Below, one piece after another: positions 6,958 to 16,168 of a stretch of 23,153 nucleotides of DNA. Positions within the stretch are counted from its first letter, which is position 1; each line of letters starts with the position of its first letter. The position numbers and the translations under genes were made by a program. This DNA is from JBBPXY01 sp038200435 (GTDB lineage Bacteria > Actinomycetota > Thermoleophilia > Solirubrobacterales > Solirubrobacteraceae). Location: positions 1-23,153 of the forward strand of contig JBBPXY010000032.1 in the NCBI GenBank assembly GCA_038200435.1, read 5' to 3'. Below the pieces are notes generated by a model that saw only the letters and a program-made list of their open reading frames with translations, searched no databases and was not told the DNA's origin.

Positions 6958-9777
6958 ATGGCCAGCGAGCTACTCGAACGCGAGCGCGAAGTGGCCCAGA
7001 TCAAGCAGGCGCTCATCGATGGTGTCGACGGCCGTGGACGGCTCGTGGTCATCGAGGCGGAGGCTGGGCTCGGCAAGACGCGGTTGCTCTCCGAAGCTCA
7101 GGCCCTTGGCGTCGCCGCCGGGATGCGCGTGGTTTCCGCGCGGGCGACGGAGTTGGAGCGCGCCTTTCCCTTTGGCATCGTTCGCCAGCTCTTCGAGCCC
7201 GTCGTCGCGAACAGATCTGCGCCGGAGGTAAGTGCGCTCTGGACGGGCGCGGCAGCTTCAGCGCGCAGCGCGCTCGGACTCACCGAGGAGGCCTCCAGTG
7301 ATCGGTTCGCCGTTCTTCATGGTCTCTACTGGCTCATCGTCGGCGTCGCCGAAGAGCGCCCGCTGCTGCTGATAGTCGACGACGCGCAGTGGGCTGATGC
7401 CGCCTCGCTCGAGTACCTGATGTTCCTTCTGCCGCGACTAAAGGAGCTTGAGCTGGTCGTGATCGTCGCCTCTCGACCGGAGGAAGCTCACGACGGCCCT
7501 CTCGCGGCGCTGGTAACGGACACGAGCGCGCAACGGCTCGCTCTCGCACCCCTGTCGTCGGAGGCCGCGGGTGATTTGGTAGGCGCGCACCTCGGAGCCC
7601 AACCTGAGGCTCGGTTTACGTCGGCCTGCCACGAGGCGACGGGCGGCAATCCGTTCCTGCTCGGTGAGTTGATGCAGGCGCTCAGCGAGGAGAACATCGA
7701 ACCTGTCGATGATCGGGCGGCGCAGGTCTTGCGCCTCGCTCCCGAACGCATCAAACGGCACGTACTGCGGCGACTCGCACCGCTCTCTGCGCAAGCGCGT
7801 GCGGTGGCGCGTTCGGTTTCCGTGCTCGGCGACGATGCTTCGCCGCGCTTGGTAGCAGCGCTCGGTGGCCTGGGCGAGGCGGCGGTTCCCGAAGCAGCAG
7901 ACGAGCTGAGAGCCGCCTCGATCCTGGCGCCCGAGGGACCGCTGCGATTTGTTCATCCACTCCTGCGCAACGTCCTTTACTCCGACCTGTCGATTGGAGA
8001 GCGCGACCGGGCCCACGCACTGGCCGCTCACCTGTTGACAGCGGGGTCGGCGCGCCCGGAGCATGTGGCTGCCCACCTTGTCGCCGGGTCTCCGCGCGGC
8101 GAACGCGGGGTTGTCGACACCCTGAAGTTGGCCGCCGAGCGAGCCCTCGAGCGAGGCGCGCCAGAGTCGGCGATGACCTACGCGCGCAGGGCGCTGCGCG
8201 AGCCGCCGCCGGACGATCTACGCATGGCGATCGTGCGGCTGCTCGTGAGCAGTGCCTTTCGGGCGGGCCGCGTCGCGGCGCTGAAACCCGTCGAGGAGGA
8301 GATTCTCGACTGCCTGACCGAACAGTCGACCATGCCTGTGAGCGCGGCTGCCGAGGTCGTGCCCTGGATGGTGATGAGCGGACACGCCGAAGAGGGAACG
8401 GCGCTGCTTGAGCAAGCGATCGAGGTGGCCGTCCAGGAGGGCGACCTCGATCTGGCCGTTTCGCACGAGGCCCACCTCGTTTACCTCACGCAGCGCTCGC
8501 CCGCCGACGGCGAAGCGCGGCTGGGGCGCTACCAGGGCCGACTTCCGCCAGATACATCCCGCGGCCGGCTTGCCTCGGCACTGCGAGCGTGGTGGAGCGC
8601 GATGAGCGACGGGAGCGCAGCAGACTCGGCAGAATTGGCCTGGCGGGCGCTTGCCGACGGGCAGATCTTCGAAGAGCATCCCGAGCTGCCACATCCGATC
8701 CAGGCGGGTATCGTGCTGGTTCGCTCCGATCGCCTCGACGACGCCCAGCACGTCGCGACACGAGCGGTCACGGTCGCGGAGAGGCGGGGAGCCGTCGTCG
8801 GTCTCGCCTCGGCGTGGTTCTTGCGTGGACTCGTCGCGCAACGGCGCGGTCGCCTCGCCGAGGCGGAAGCCGACAGCCGCCAGGCCGTCGACGCCGCCCG
8901 GCTCAGCGGCACCCTTCCATCCCTTCCGCCGTTCACGGCCCTGCTCGCCGAGGTCCTCGTCGAACGCGGTGACCTCGAGGGAGCTGGCGCGGTGCTCGGC
9001 GAGGTACTGCCGGAGGGCCCCGTCCCCGACGGGTTCTGGGTTGCCCCTCTTCTTCGGGCGCGTGGACTGCTGCGCCTAGCCCAGGGCCGCGCTCGTGAGG
9101 CGGCTGACGATCTGGTCGACCTGAGCGACCGTATGGACCATTGGCATATGGCCACGGGCGGAGGGTTACCCGTGGCCTCCTACGCGGCGCTGGCTCTGGG
9201 GTCGCTCGGAGAATCGGGTCGGGCCCAGGAGTTTGCGGCCGCAGGGATGCTCAGCGCACGGCTTTGGGGGGCGCCGAGTGCGATCTCGACGGCGCTGATC
9301 ACCCAAGGGCTGATCGGGCATGGGGACGAGCGCCTGGGCCTACTCGCAGACGCGGTAAGGGTTCTGGAGGGCACACCGGTACGACTCCACCGCGCCCGCG
9401 CGCTGGGTGAGCTCGGTGCGGCACTGCGGCGGGCCAACCAGCGCTCCGCGGCGCGCGAGCCGTTGCGCGAAGCCCTCGACCTCGCCCGCCGCTGTGGAGC
9501 GACCACGCTGGCACACCGCGCCTACAGCGAGCTACAGGCCACCGGCGAGAAGGTGCGGCGCCACTCGCCGATCGGCGTCGAATCGCTCACTCCCAGTGAA
9601 CGACGCGTGAGCGAGATGGCCGCCACCGGCATGACGAACCGCCAGATCGCCGAGGCGCTCTTCCTCACTGTCAAGACGATCGAGACTCACCTCGCCGCCG
9701 CATTCGACAAGCTCGGCATCCGGACGCGCCGTGAGCTCGCGAGTGCGCTGACCCAAGCGAGCCTATCCTCGATTTGA
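6958..9777 (+). CDS. LAL-type LuxR family transcriptional regulator with AAA ATPase domain
   Basis: A 939-residue signal-transducing ATPase of the large LuxR (LAL/MalT-like) class. The N-terminal ATPase has Walker A AEAGLGKT (34-41) and Walker B LLLIVDDAQWAD. A long helical middle part resembles a TPR sensor region (for example LAWRALADGQIFEE and repeated A-rich helices). The C-terminal LuxR helix-turn-helix spans 877-939 (LTPSERRVSEMAATGMTNRQIA, then VKTIETHLAAAFDKLGI). Such regulators usually respond to a small-molecule or protein ligand and activate nearby catabolic or secondary-metabolism genes. Here the nearest candidate target is the divergent secreted protein. ATG 6958 was chosen because the conserved LLEREREVAQI follows at once; an in-frame ATG at 6922 lies inside the tandem repeat. 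Its stop lies just before uvrC. Confidence 0.9.
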   Translation: MASELLEREREVAQIKQALIDGVDGRGRLVVIEAEAGLGKTRLLSEAQALGVAAGMRVVSARATELERAFPFGIVRQLFEPVVANRSAPEVSALWTGAAASARSALGLTEEASSDRFAVLHGLYWLIVGVAEERPLLLIVDDAQWADAASLEYLMFLLPRLKELELVVIVASRPEEAHDGPLAALVTDTSAQRLALAPLSSEAAGDLVGAHLGAQPEARFTSACHEATGGNPFLLGELMQALSEENIEPVDDRAAQVLRLAPERIKRHVLRRLAPLSAQARAVARSVSVLGDDASPRLVAALGGLGEAAVPEAADELRAASILAPEGPLRFVHPLLRNVLYSDLSIGERDRAHALAAHLLTAGSARPEHVAAHLVAGSPRGERGVVDTLKLAAERALERGAPESAMTYARRALREPPPDDLRMAIVRLLVSSAFRAGRVAALKPVEEEILDCLTEQSTMPVSAAAEVVPWMVMSGHAEEGTALLEQAIEVAVQEGDLDLAVSHEAHLVYLTQRSPADGEARLGRYQGRLPPDTSRGRLASALRAWWSAMSDGSAADSAELAWRALADGQIFEEHPELPHPIQAGIVLVRSDRLDDAQHVATRAVTVAERRGAVVGLASAWFLRGLVAQRRGRLAEAEADSRQAVDAARLSGTLPSLPPFTALLAEVLVERGDLEGAGAVLGEVLPEGPVPDGFWVAPLLRARGLLRLAQGRAREAADDLVDLSDRMDHWHMATGGGLPVASYAALALGSLGESGRAQEFAAAGMLSARLWGAPSAISTALITQGLIGHGDERLGLLADAVRVLEGTPVRLHRARALGELGAALRRANQRSAAREPLREALDLARRCGATTLAHRAYSELQATGEKVRRHSPIGVESLTPSERRVSEMAATGMTNRQIAEALFLTVKTIETHLAAAFDKLGIRTRRELASALTQASLSSI
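9764..9769 (+). promoter_or_regulatory. Possible -10 element for uvrC
   Basis: TATCCT lies 10 bp before the ATG at 9780, inside the end of the LuxR gene. Transcription would start at about 9776, giving a nearly leaderless uvrC mRNA, which fits the absence of a Shine-Dalgarno site. I found no convincing -35 box. Confidence 0.25.
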
Positions 9778-9779
9778 GT

Positions 9780-11669
9780 ATGGCCACTGACGCTCACGAA
9801 GAGGACACTCGCGCCAGTCGCCTCGCCGAGCAGCGGCGAACCCTCCCCGATCAGCCCGGCGTCTACCTCTTTCGCGACGCCCAGGGACGCGTGGTCTACG
9901 TGGGCAAGGCGAAGTCGATCCGCAAGCGGGTGCAGTCGCACTTCTCCAACCCGAGCACCAAGGCGGGCCGCGATCTCCTGCCGATGATCGAGCGCATCGA
10001 GTCGCTCGTCGTGACGACTGAAGCCGAGGCGCTCCTCACCGAGCAGAACTTCATCAAGCAGTACAAGCCGCGCTTCAACGTCCGGCTGCGCGACGACAAG
10101 TCCTATCCGTACATCGCGATCTCGCTCGACGAGGACTATCCACGCGTCTACTTCACGCGCGAGCGCCACCGGCGCGACCGCGCCTACTTCGGCCCCTACT
10201 CGAGCGCGAAGCGCGTGCGGGAGACGCTCGACCTGCTCGGCAAGGTGTTCCTCTTCCGTTCCTGCGACGGGCCTGAGCCAGGGCGGCGCAGCGGGTCGCC
10301 ATGCCTCGACTACTACATCAAGCGCTGCGGGGCGCCCTGCGTCGGCTACGTCTCCCGCGAGGAGTACCGGGCCGGCATCGACGGGGTGGTCGACTTCCTC
10401 TCGGGCCGCTACCGGGAGATCGAGCGCGTCCTCACGGGGGCGATGCGCGCCGCCGCGGAGGAGCAGCGCTTCGAGGACGCGGCGCGCGAGCGCAACCGCC
10501 TCGGCGCGGTGCGCTCTCTGCTCGAGCGCCAGCGGGTGGCCAACGAGGCGGTGGGCACGCTCGACGCGGTGGCGATCGCGGTCGACGGCCCCGAGGCCAA
10601 CGCGCAGGTCTTCCAGGTGCGCGACGGCGTGCTTTCCGACCGGCAGAGCTTCTACCTCGACAACGAGGCGGAGCGCGATCTCGCCGACGTCGCCGAGGCG
10701 TTCATCCTCCAGTACTACGGCTCGGCGATGATGATCCCGGCGCAGGTAGTGGTGCAGCAGGGAGTGGGGGGAGCAGCGCTGGCGGAGGCGCTCGCGACCC
10801 GCCGCGGCGGATCGGTCGACGTGCGCGAAGCCGAGCGCGGCGACAAGAAGCGCATCCTCGAGCTCGCCGTGCGCAACGCGCGGCTCGCGCTCGAGATGGA
10901 GAAGATCAAGGCCGAGCGTCGCCGGCAGGGCCGCGCGGAGGCGCTCGACGGGCTGCAGCGCGCCCTCGGGCTCGACGCCGTGCCCATGCGGATCGAGTGC
11001 TTCGACATCTCGAACATCATGGGCACGCACTCCGTCGCCTCGATGGTCGTCTTCGAAGGTGGCGCGGCGAAGAAGTCGGACTTCCGCCGATTTCGCATCC
11101 GCGGCCTCGAAGACGGCGTTCCGGATGACTTCGCGGCGATGGCGGAGGTGCTTTCGCGCCGGATGGCGCAATGGGAGCGCCAGGCTGACCGCTCACCGCA
11201 CGACAAGGAATTTGATCAAAGCTTCGCCGCGCTGCCGAGCGTGATCGTGATCGACGGCGGCAAGGGCCAGCTGGCGGCGGGGCTCGAGCCGCTGAAGCCG
11301 TTCCGCGACCGGGGCGTGGTGGTGGTCTCGCTCGCCAAGCGGATCGAAGAGGTCTTCATCCCCGGCCGGGCCGCTCCGCTCATGCTCGAGCACCACACGC
11401 CGGAGCTGCAGCTGCTCCAGCGCGTACGCGACGAAGCTCACCGGTTCGCGATCGCCCACCACCGCATCCGGCGCGACAAGGCGATGACGGAGTCCGTGCT
11501 TGACGACCTACCCGGGGTGGGGCCGGCGCGCAAGCGTGCGCTGCTCACCCACTTCGGTTCGCCGGACGCCGTGCTCGGCGCCACACGCGAGGATCTCGAG
11601 TCGGTGCGAGGCATGCCCGGCAAGCTCGCGCGCGACCTCTATGCGCATCTCAACAAGACCGGGCACTAG
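9780..11669 (+). CDS. uvrC: Excinuclease ABC subunit C
   Basis: A 629-residue protein that makes both incisions in UvrABC nucleotide excision repair. The GIY-YIG endonuclease is at residues 24-100 (GVYLF at 27-31, YVGKAKSIRKR from 40). A UVR motif (EEQRFEDAARERNRLGAV) lies near 225. The C-terminal RNase H-like nuclease shows ECFDISN, IDGGKGQLAAG and RDEAHRFAIAHHR, which carry the Asp/His catalytic residues. Tandem helix-hairpin-helix motifs finish it (LDDLPGVGPARKRALL, VRGMPGKLARDLYAHL). Length is normal. A TTG at 9774 overlaps the LuxR stop and is an alternative start, but ATG 9780 with the -10-like TATCCT fits a leaderless start better. rapZ follows after 113 bp, the usual actinobacterial order. 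Confidence 0.97.
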   Translation: MATDAHEEDTRASRLAEQRRTLPDQPGVYLFRDAQGRVVYVGKAKSIRKRVQSHFSNPSTKAGRDLLPMIERIESLVVTTEAEALLTEQNFIKQYKPRFNVRLRDDKSYPYIAISLDEDYPRVYFTRERHRRDRAYFGPYSSAKRVRETLDLLGKVFLFRSCDGPEPGRRSGSPCLDYYIKRCGAPCVGYVSREEYRAGIDGVVDFLSGRYREIERVLTGAMRAAAEEQRFEDAARERNRLGAVRSLLERQRVANEAVGTLDAVAIAVDGPEANAQVFQVRDGVLSDRQSFYLDNEAERDLADVAEAFILQYYGSAMMIPAQVVVQQGVGGAALAEALATRRGGSVDVREAERGDKKRILELAVRNARLALEMEKIKAERRRQGRAEALDGLQRALGLDAVPMRIECFDISNIMGTHSVASMVVFEGGAAKKSDFRRFRIRGLEDGVPDDFAAMAEVLSRRMAQWERQADRSPHDKEFDQSFAALPSVIVIDGGKGQLAAGLEPLKPFRDRGVVVVSLAKRIEEVFIPGRAAPLMLEHHTPELQLLQRVRDEAHRFAIAHHRIRRDKAMTESVLDDLPGVGPARKRALLTHFGSPDAVLGATREDLESVRGMPGKLARDLYAHLNKTGH

Positions 11670-11782
11670 GCGCGGCGGCTTCGCCGACTTGGGGTGGCAG
11701 GTGGCAGGGTGAGGGCTCGAGTGCCACTCCGCACCCAACCCTTCACAACCGCATCCGCCCCTCGCGTCACACTGAGTAAGCA
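11670..11782 (+). other. uvrC-rapZ gap with a weak hairpin
   Basis: A 5-bp stem (11673-11677 with 11682-11686, loop GCTT) follows the uvrC stop at once, and TGGCA/TGCCA inverted words occur further on. No T-tract follows, so termination is doubtful and read-through into rapZ is likely. Confidence 0.25.
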
Positions 11783-12742
11783 ATGAGCGCCTCACGCTCT
11801 GCTCGCCTCGGTGAGCGCCTGCGCCGCACCCGCCGTCCCGGTCACCGCGCCGCCGACGGTGTGGAGCCCCCCGCGCTCGAGGACCTCGTCGTGATCACGG
11901 GCTACTCCGGCGCGGGCAAGTCGACCGCGATGGCCACCTTCGAGGACGAGGGCTACTTCTGCGTCGACAACCTGCCGCCCGAGATGATCGGCTCGCTGGC
12001 CGATCTCTTCATGCACGCGGGATCGAAGGTCGAGCGGGCTGCCGTCGTCTGCGATGTGCGCGGAGGGGAGTACTTCGAGGCCCTCAGCCGGACGCTCGAC
12101 GACCTCGAGCGCGCTGGAGCGGCCGCGCGCGTGCTCTTCCTCGACGCCGACGAGGAGACGCTGATCACGCGCTTCCAGGAGACGCGGCGCCGCCATCCTC
12201 TGGCCGGTTCGGTTGCCGCGGGCATCGCCGCGGAGCGGGCGCTGCTGGAACCTCTGCGCGAGCGGGCCGATCTCTGCGTCAACACCCGCGGGCTCACCCC
12301 GGGGATGCTGCGCCGCCGGCTGGGGGAGGAGCTGCTCGAAGCGCGCAGCTCCGCGAAGCTCGCGGTCACCTTCGGCTCCTTCGGCTTCAAGCACGGCCCG
12401 ATGCGCGACGCCGACCTCGCCTTCGACGTGCGCTTTCTGCCCAACCCGCACTACGTGAGCACGCTGCGCCCGCTGACGGGGCATGACCCGCGCATCGTGG
12501 AGTACGTCAACCGGGGTGACGCGCTCACCCAGCTCTACTCCCACCTAGAGCCGCTGCTCGACTTCCTCCTACCCCAGTACGAGCAGGAGGGCAAGTCGCA
12601 CCTTGTGGTGGGGATCGGTTGCACGGGCGGACGCCATCGCTCCGTCGTGATCTCCGAGCACATGGCGACCCGCTACCGCCAGACCGAGAGCTACCTGGTT
12701 GAAGTGGTCCACCGCGACATCGATCGCGCCCCCCGCGGCTGA
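11783..12742 (+). CDS. rapZ: RapZ/YvcJ family nucleotide-binding protein
   Basis: A 319-residue member of the RapZ (YvcJ) P-loop family. Walker A GYSGAGKST is at 40-48. VDNLPP and DVRGGEYF follow, then the family's hallmark C-terminal segment GCTGGRHRS (279-287) and HRDI. In E. coli RapZ is an RNA-binding adaptor controlling glmS sRNA decay; in Gram-positive bacteria it binds nucleotides and nucleotide-like signals, and its target is not settled. The N-terminus is about 30 residues longer than usual and Arg-rich, so a start further downstream is possible. In many Firmicutes and Actinobacteria rapZ is followed by yvcK and whiA. Neither is present here; a VOC protein gene comes next. Confidence 0.93.
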   Translation: MSASRSARLGERLRRTRRPGHRAADGVEPPALEDLVVITGYSGAGKSTAMATFEDEGYFCVDNLPPEMIGSLADLFMHAGSKVERAAVVCDVRGGEYFEALSRTLDDLERAGAAARVLFLDADEETLITRFQETRRRHPLAGSVAAGIAAERALLEPLRERADLCVNTRGLTPGMLRRRLGEELLEARSSAKLAVTFGSFGFKHGPMRDADLAFDVRFLPNPHYVSTLRPLTGHDPRIVEYVNRGDALTQLYSHLEPLLDFLLPQYEQEGKSHLVVGIGCTGGRHRSVVISEHMATRYRQTESYLVEVVHRDIDRAPRG

Positions 12743-12755
12743 CCTCGCCGGCCCG

Positions 12756-13118
12756 GTGCTCGACCATGTCGGACTGGAGGTCTCCGACCTCGCGCGCTCC
12801 GCCCGCTTCTACGACGCGGTGCTGTTCTCCCTCGGCGGCCGGCGCCTCGTCTCGAACGAGCACGCGATCGCTTACGGGCGCAACGGGCCCGAGCTGTGGA
12901 TAGTGGCGCGCAGGCGGTCCCCGCAGACCGGCTACGGGCACCTGGCGCTGGCGGCGAGCGGTCGGGCCGCCATCGACGCCGCTCATGCTGCAGGCCTGGC
13001 CCACGGTGGGACCGACGACGGAGCGCCGGGGCCGCGCCCGCAGTACGGCGCATCGACCTACGCGGCTTACCTGCGCGACCCCGACGGACTCCGGATCGAG
13101 GTGGTCAGCCGTCGCTGA
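12756..13118 (+). CDS. VOC (glyoxalase/dioxygenase) superfamily protein
   Basis: A 120-residue single-domain vicinal-oxygen-chelate protein. The opening VLDHVGLEVSDLARSARFYD is the typical first beta-alpha unit with a metal-ligand His (residue 4). GYGHLALAASG starts the second module, and YLRDPDGLRIEVVSR carries the closing Glu ligand. Related proteins include glyoxalase I-like enzymes and resistance proteins; the substrate cannot be deduced. GTG 12756 is preferred because the domain begins exactly there and it sits 13 bp after rapZ. A TTG at 12699 would add 19 residues overlapping rapZ. A strong terminator follows, so it is probably the last gene of the uvrC-rapZ unit. It occupies the place where yvcK-whiA often lie. 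Confidence 0.8.
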   Translation: MLDHVGLEVSDLARSARFYDAVLFSLGGRRLVSNEHAIAYGRNGPELWIVARRRSPQTGYGHLALAASGRAAIDAAHAAGLAHGGTDDGAPGPRPQYGASTYAAYLRDPDGLRIEVVSRR

Positions 13119-13160
13119 CTAAAAGCCGCGACGAGAACCGCTCCGCTGATAGCCTTTCGG

Positions 13161-13192
13161 AAGCGCCGGGGCCTCTCGTCCCGGCGTTTCTT
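13161..13192 (+). terminator. Rho-independent terminator before gap
   Basis: A 10-bp stem (13161-13170 with 13180-13189; the core CGCCGGG/CCCGGCG is perfect, extended by A-T, A-T and G-T pairs) has a 9-nt loop and ends in TTTCTT. It separates the VOC gene from gap. A TAGCCT at 13150-13155, just upstream, could be the gap -10 box. In that case the hairpin would lie in the gap leader instead and might act as an attenuator. Confidence 0.6.
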
Positions 13193-13227
13193 CGCCCCAG
13201 CAACGTCCGCAGAGGAGCTCTCAGTCC

Positions 13228-14228
<1,001 letters not shown>

Positions 14229-14232
<4 letters not shown>

Positions 14233-15401
14233 GGACGCTCGACGACCTGGACGTCGACGGGAAGCGAGTTCTCGTCCGGGTCGACTTCAACGTCCCGCTT
14301 GACGGTGGGCGCGTGACCGACGACACGCGCATTCGCGCGGCGCTCCCGACCATCGAAGAGCTGCGCGGCCGCGGCGCGCGCCTCGTGCTCGCCTCGCACC
14401 TGGGGCGGCCGAAGGATCGCGAGCCGGAGCTCTCGATGCGCCCGGCGGCCGATCGCCTGGCGGAGCTGACCGACGCCGATGTCGAGTTCGCCGAGGGCGT
14501 GGTGGGCGACGACGTCGAGGCGCTCGCGAACAACCTCCAGCCGGGCGGCATCCTGGTGCTCGAGAACCTGCGCTACGAGCCGGGAGAGACCGAGAACGAT
14601 CCCGAGTTCGCTCGCCGCCTCGCCGCGCTCGCTGACGTCTACGTCGACGACGCGTTCGGCGCTTCTCATCGTGCCCACGCGAGCACCGACGGAGTGCCGC
14701 GCCTGGTCGAAGCTCACGCCGCCGGGCGGCTGCTCGAGCGCGAGGTCGCCACGCTGCAGAAGATCCTCGAGGATCCCGCGCGCCCGCTGGTCGCGGTCGT
14801 CGGCGGGGCCAAAGTGACCGACAAGATCGCGGTGATCGACCGCTTCCTCGAGGTCGCCGACGCCGTGCTGATCGGCGGCGCGATGTGCTTCCCCTTCTTC
14901 TCCGCGCAGGGTCACGGGGTGGGAGCTTCGCTATGCGAGAAGGAGGGCGTCGAGCCGGCCCAGCGTGCGCTCGACTCCGCAGGCGGCGACGGGCACGCCC
15001 GGCTCGAGCTGCCCAGCGACCTCGTCATCGGCGACCGCTTCGCCGCGGAGGCCGAGCGGAAGGACCTCGACGGCGTCGAGGTGCCCGACGGCTGGATGGG
15101 CCTCGACGTCGGCCCGCGCACCGCCGGGCGCTACGCAAGCGAGATCGCCGGCGCCGGCACGGTGTTCTGGAACGGCCCAATGGGCGCCTTCGAGCTCGAG
15201 CCCTTCGCCGCGGGCACCCGCGCCGTCGCGGAGGCCGTGGCGGAGTCGCCGGGGGTCACCGTGGTCGGCGGCGGTGACTCTGCGGCCGCGCTGCAGCAGT
15301 TCGGGCTTGCGGATCGGGTGACCCATCTCTCCACGGGCGGAGGCGCCTCGCTCGAGCTGCTCGAAGGCCGCACGCTGCCGGGCGTCGAGGCCCTGGCATG
15401 A
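14229..15401 (+). CDS. pgk: Phosphoglycerate kinase
   Basis: A 390-residue monomer transferring phosphate from 1,3-bisphosphoglycerate to ADP, making ATP and 3-phosphoglycerate. The substrate-site motif RVDFNVP is at 17-23, SHLGRP at 56-61 and VLENLRYEPGE near 112-122. The nucleotide-side motifs GGAKVTDKI and VGGGDSAAAL follow, and FWNGPMGAFE is present. The start is the GTG overlapping the gap stop (GTGA); the resulting N-terminus MRTLDDLDVDGKRVLVRVDFN matches the family with no excess. The stop overlaps the ATG of tpiA in ATGA, so translation is coupled along the operon. Length is typical for bacteria. Confidence 0.98.
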
Positions 15402-16168
15402 GCGGCCTCCGCACCCCGCTTGTCGCGGGCAACTGGAAGATGCACAAGACGGTGGCCGAAGCGGAGGCCTTCATCGGGGACCTGCTGCCCCGGATCTCCT
15501 CCACCGAACGCGCCGATGTCGCGATCTGCCCGCCGCTGCTCGCGCTGCCGGCGATGGTCGACTCGACTCGCGGGTCACGCGTGCAGGTCTACGCGCAGAC
15601 GATGCACGAGGCCGAGTCGGGCGCCTTCACCGGAGAGATCTCGGCGGCGATGCTCGTCGAGCACGACGTGCACGGTGTGGTGCTCGGTCACTCCGAGCGC
15701 CGCCAGCTCTTTGGCGAGACCGATCGCGCCCTGCAACTCAAGGTTCCCGCCGCTCTCGCGGCCGGCCTCGTGCCGGTGCTGTGCGTAGGGGAGACGGAAG
15801 AAGAGCGCGAGGCGGGCAACACCCAGCGCAAGCTGCGCAATCAGGTGCAGGAGGGCCTCGAGAAGGTCGAGGAGGCTCGTCTGGGCGACGTGGTGATCGC
15901 CTACGAGCCGATCTGGGCGATCGGCACGGGCCAGACGGCGAGCCCCGAGCAGGCCCAGGATGCGATCGCCTTCGTGCGCGCGCTCGTGGGCGACCGCTCG
16001 CGTGAGCAGAGCGAGCGCACCCGCGTGCTCTACGGCGGATCGGTCAAGCCCGAGAACGCCACCGAGCTGATGGCGCTGCCCGACGTCGACGGCGCCCTGG
16101 TGGGCGGCGCGAGCCTCGAACCCGAATCGTTCGCGGCGATCGTCGCCGCCGCCGACGCCGCGCGGTGA
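15398..16168 (+). CDS. tpiA: Triosephosphate isomerase
   Basis: A 256-residue TIM barrel interconverting dihydroxyacetone phosphate and glyceraldehyde 3-phosphate. The active-site Lys14 lies in GNWKMHK, His98 in GHSERR and the catalytic base Glu170 in AYEPIWAIGTG. The phosphate-binding loop YGGSVKPENA and GALVGGASLE are present. It overlaps pgk by 4 nt (ATGA) and its own TGA overlaps the gpmI GTG (GTGA). Length and all catalytic residues are normal. Confidence 0.98.
   Translation: MSGLRTPLVAGNWKMHKTVAEAEAFIGDLLPRISSTERADVAICPPLLALPAMVDSTRGSRVQVYAQTMHEAESGAFTGEISAAMLVEHDVHGVVLGHSERRQLFGETDRALQLKVPAALAAGLVPVLCVGETEEEREAGNTQRKLRNQVQEGLEKVEEARLGDVVIAYEPIWAIGTGQTASPEQAQDAIAFVRALVGDRSREQSERTRVLYGGSVKPENATELMALPDVDGALVGGASLEPESFAAIVAAADAAR

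Noticed and set aside
9687..11171. A 494-codon reverse ORF opposite uvrC
   Set aside because: Composition is the mirror of uvrC codons (Arg/His/Val/Asp-rich) with no recognisable domain; uvrC on the other strand is certain.
12699..12755. TTG 12699 as start of the VOC gene
   Set aside because: It would overlap rapZ by 44 bp and add residues before the domain's first strand, which begins exactly at GTG 12756.
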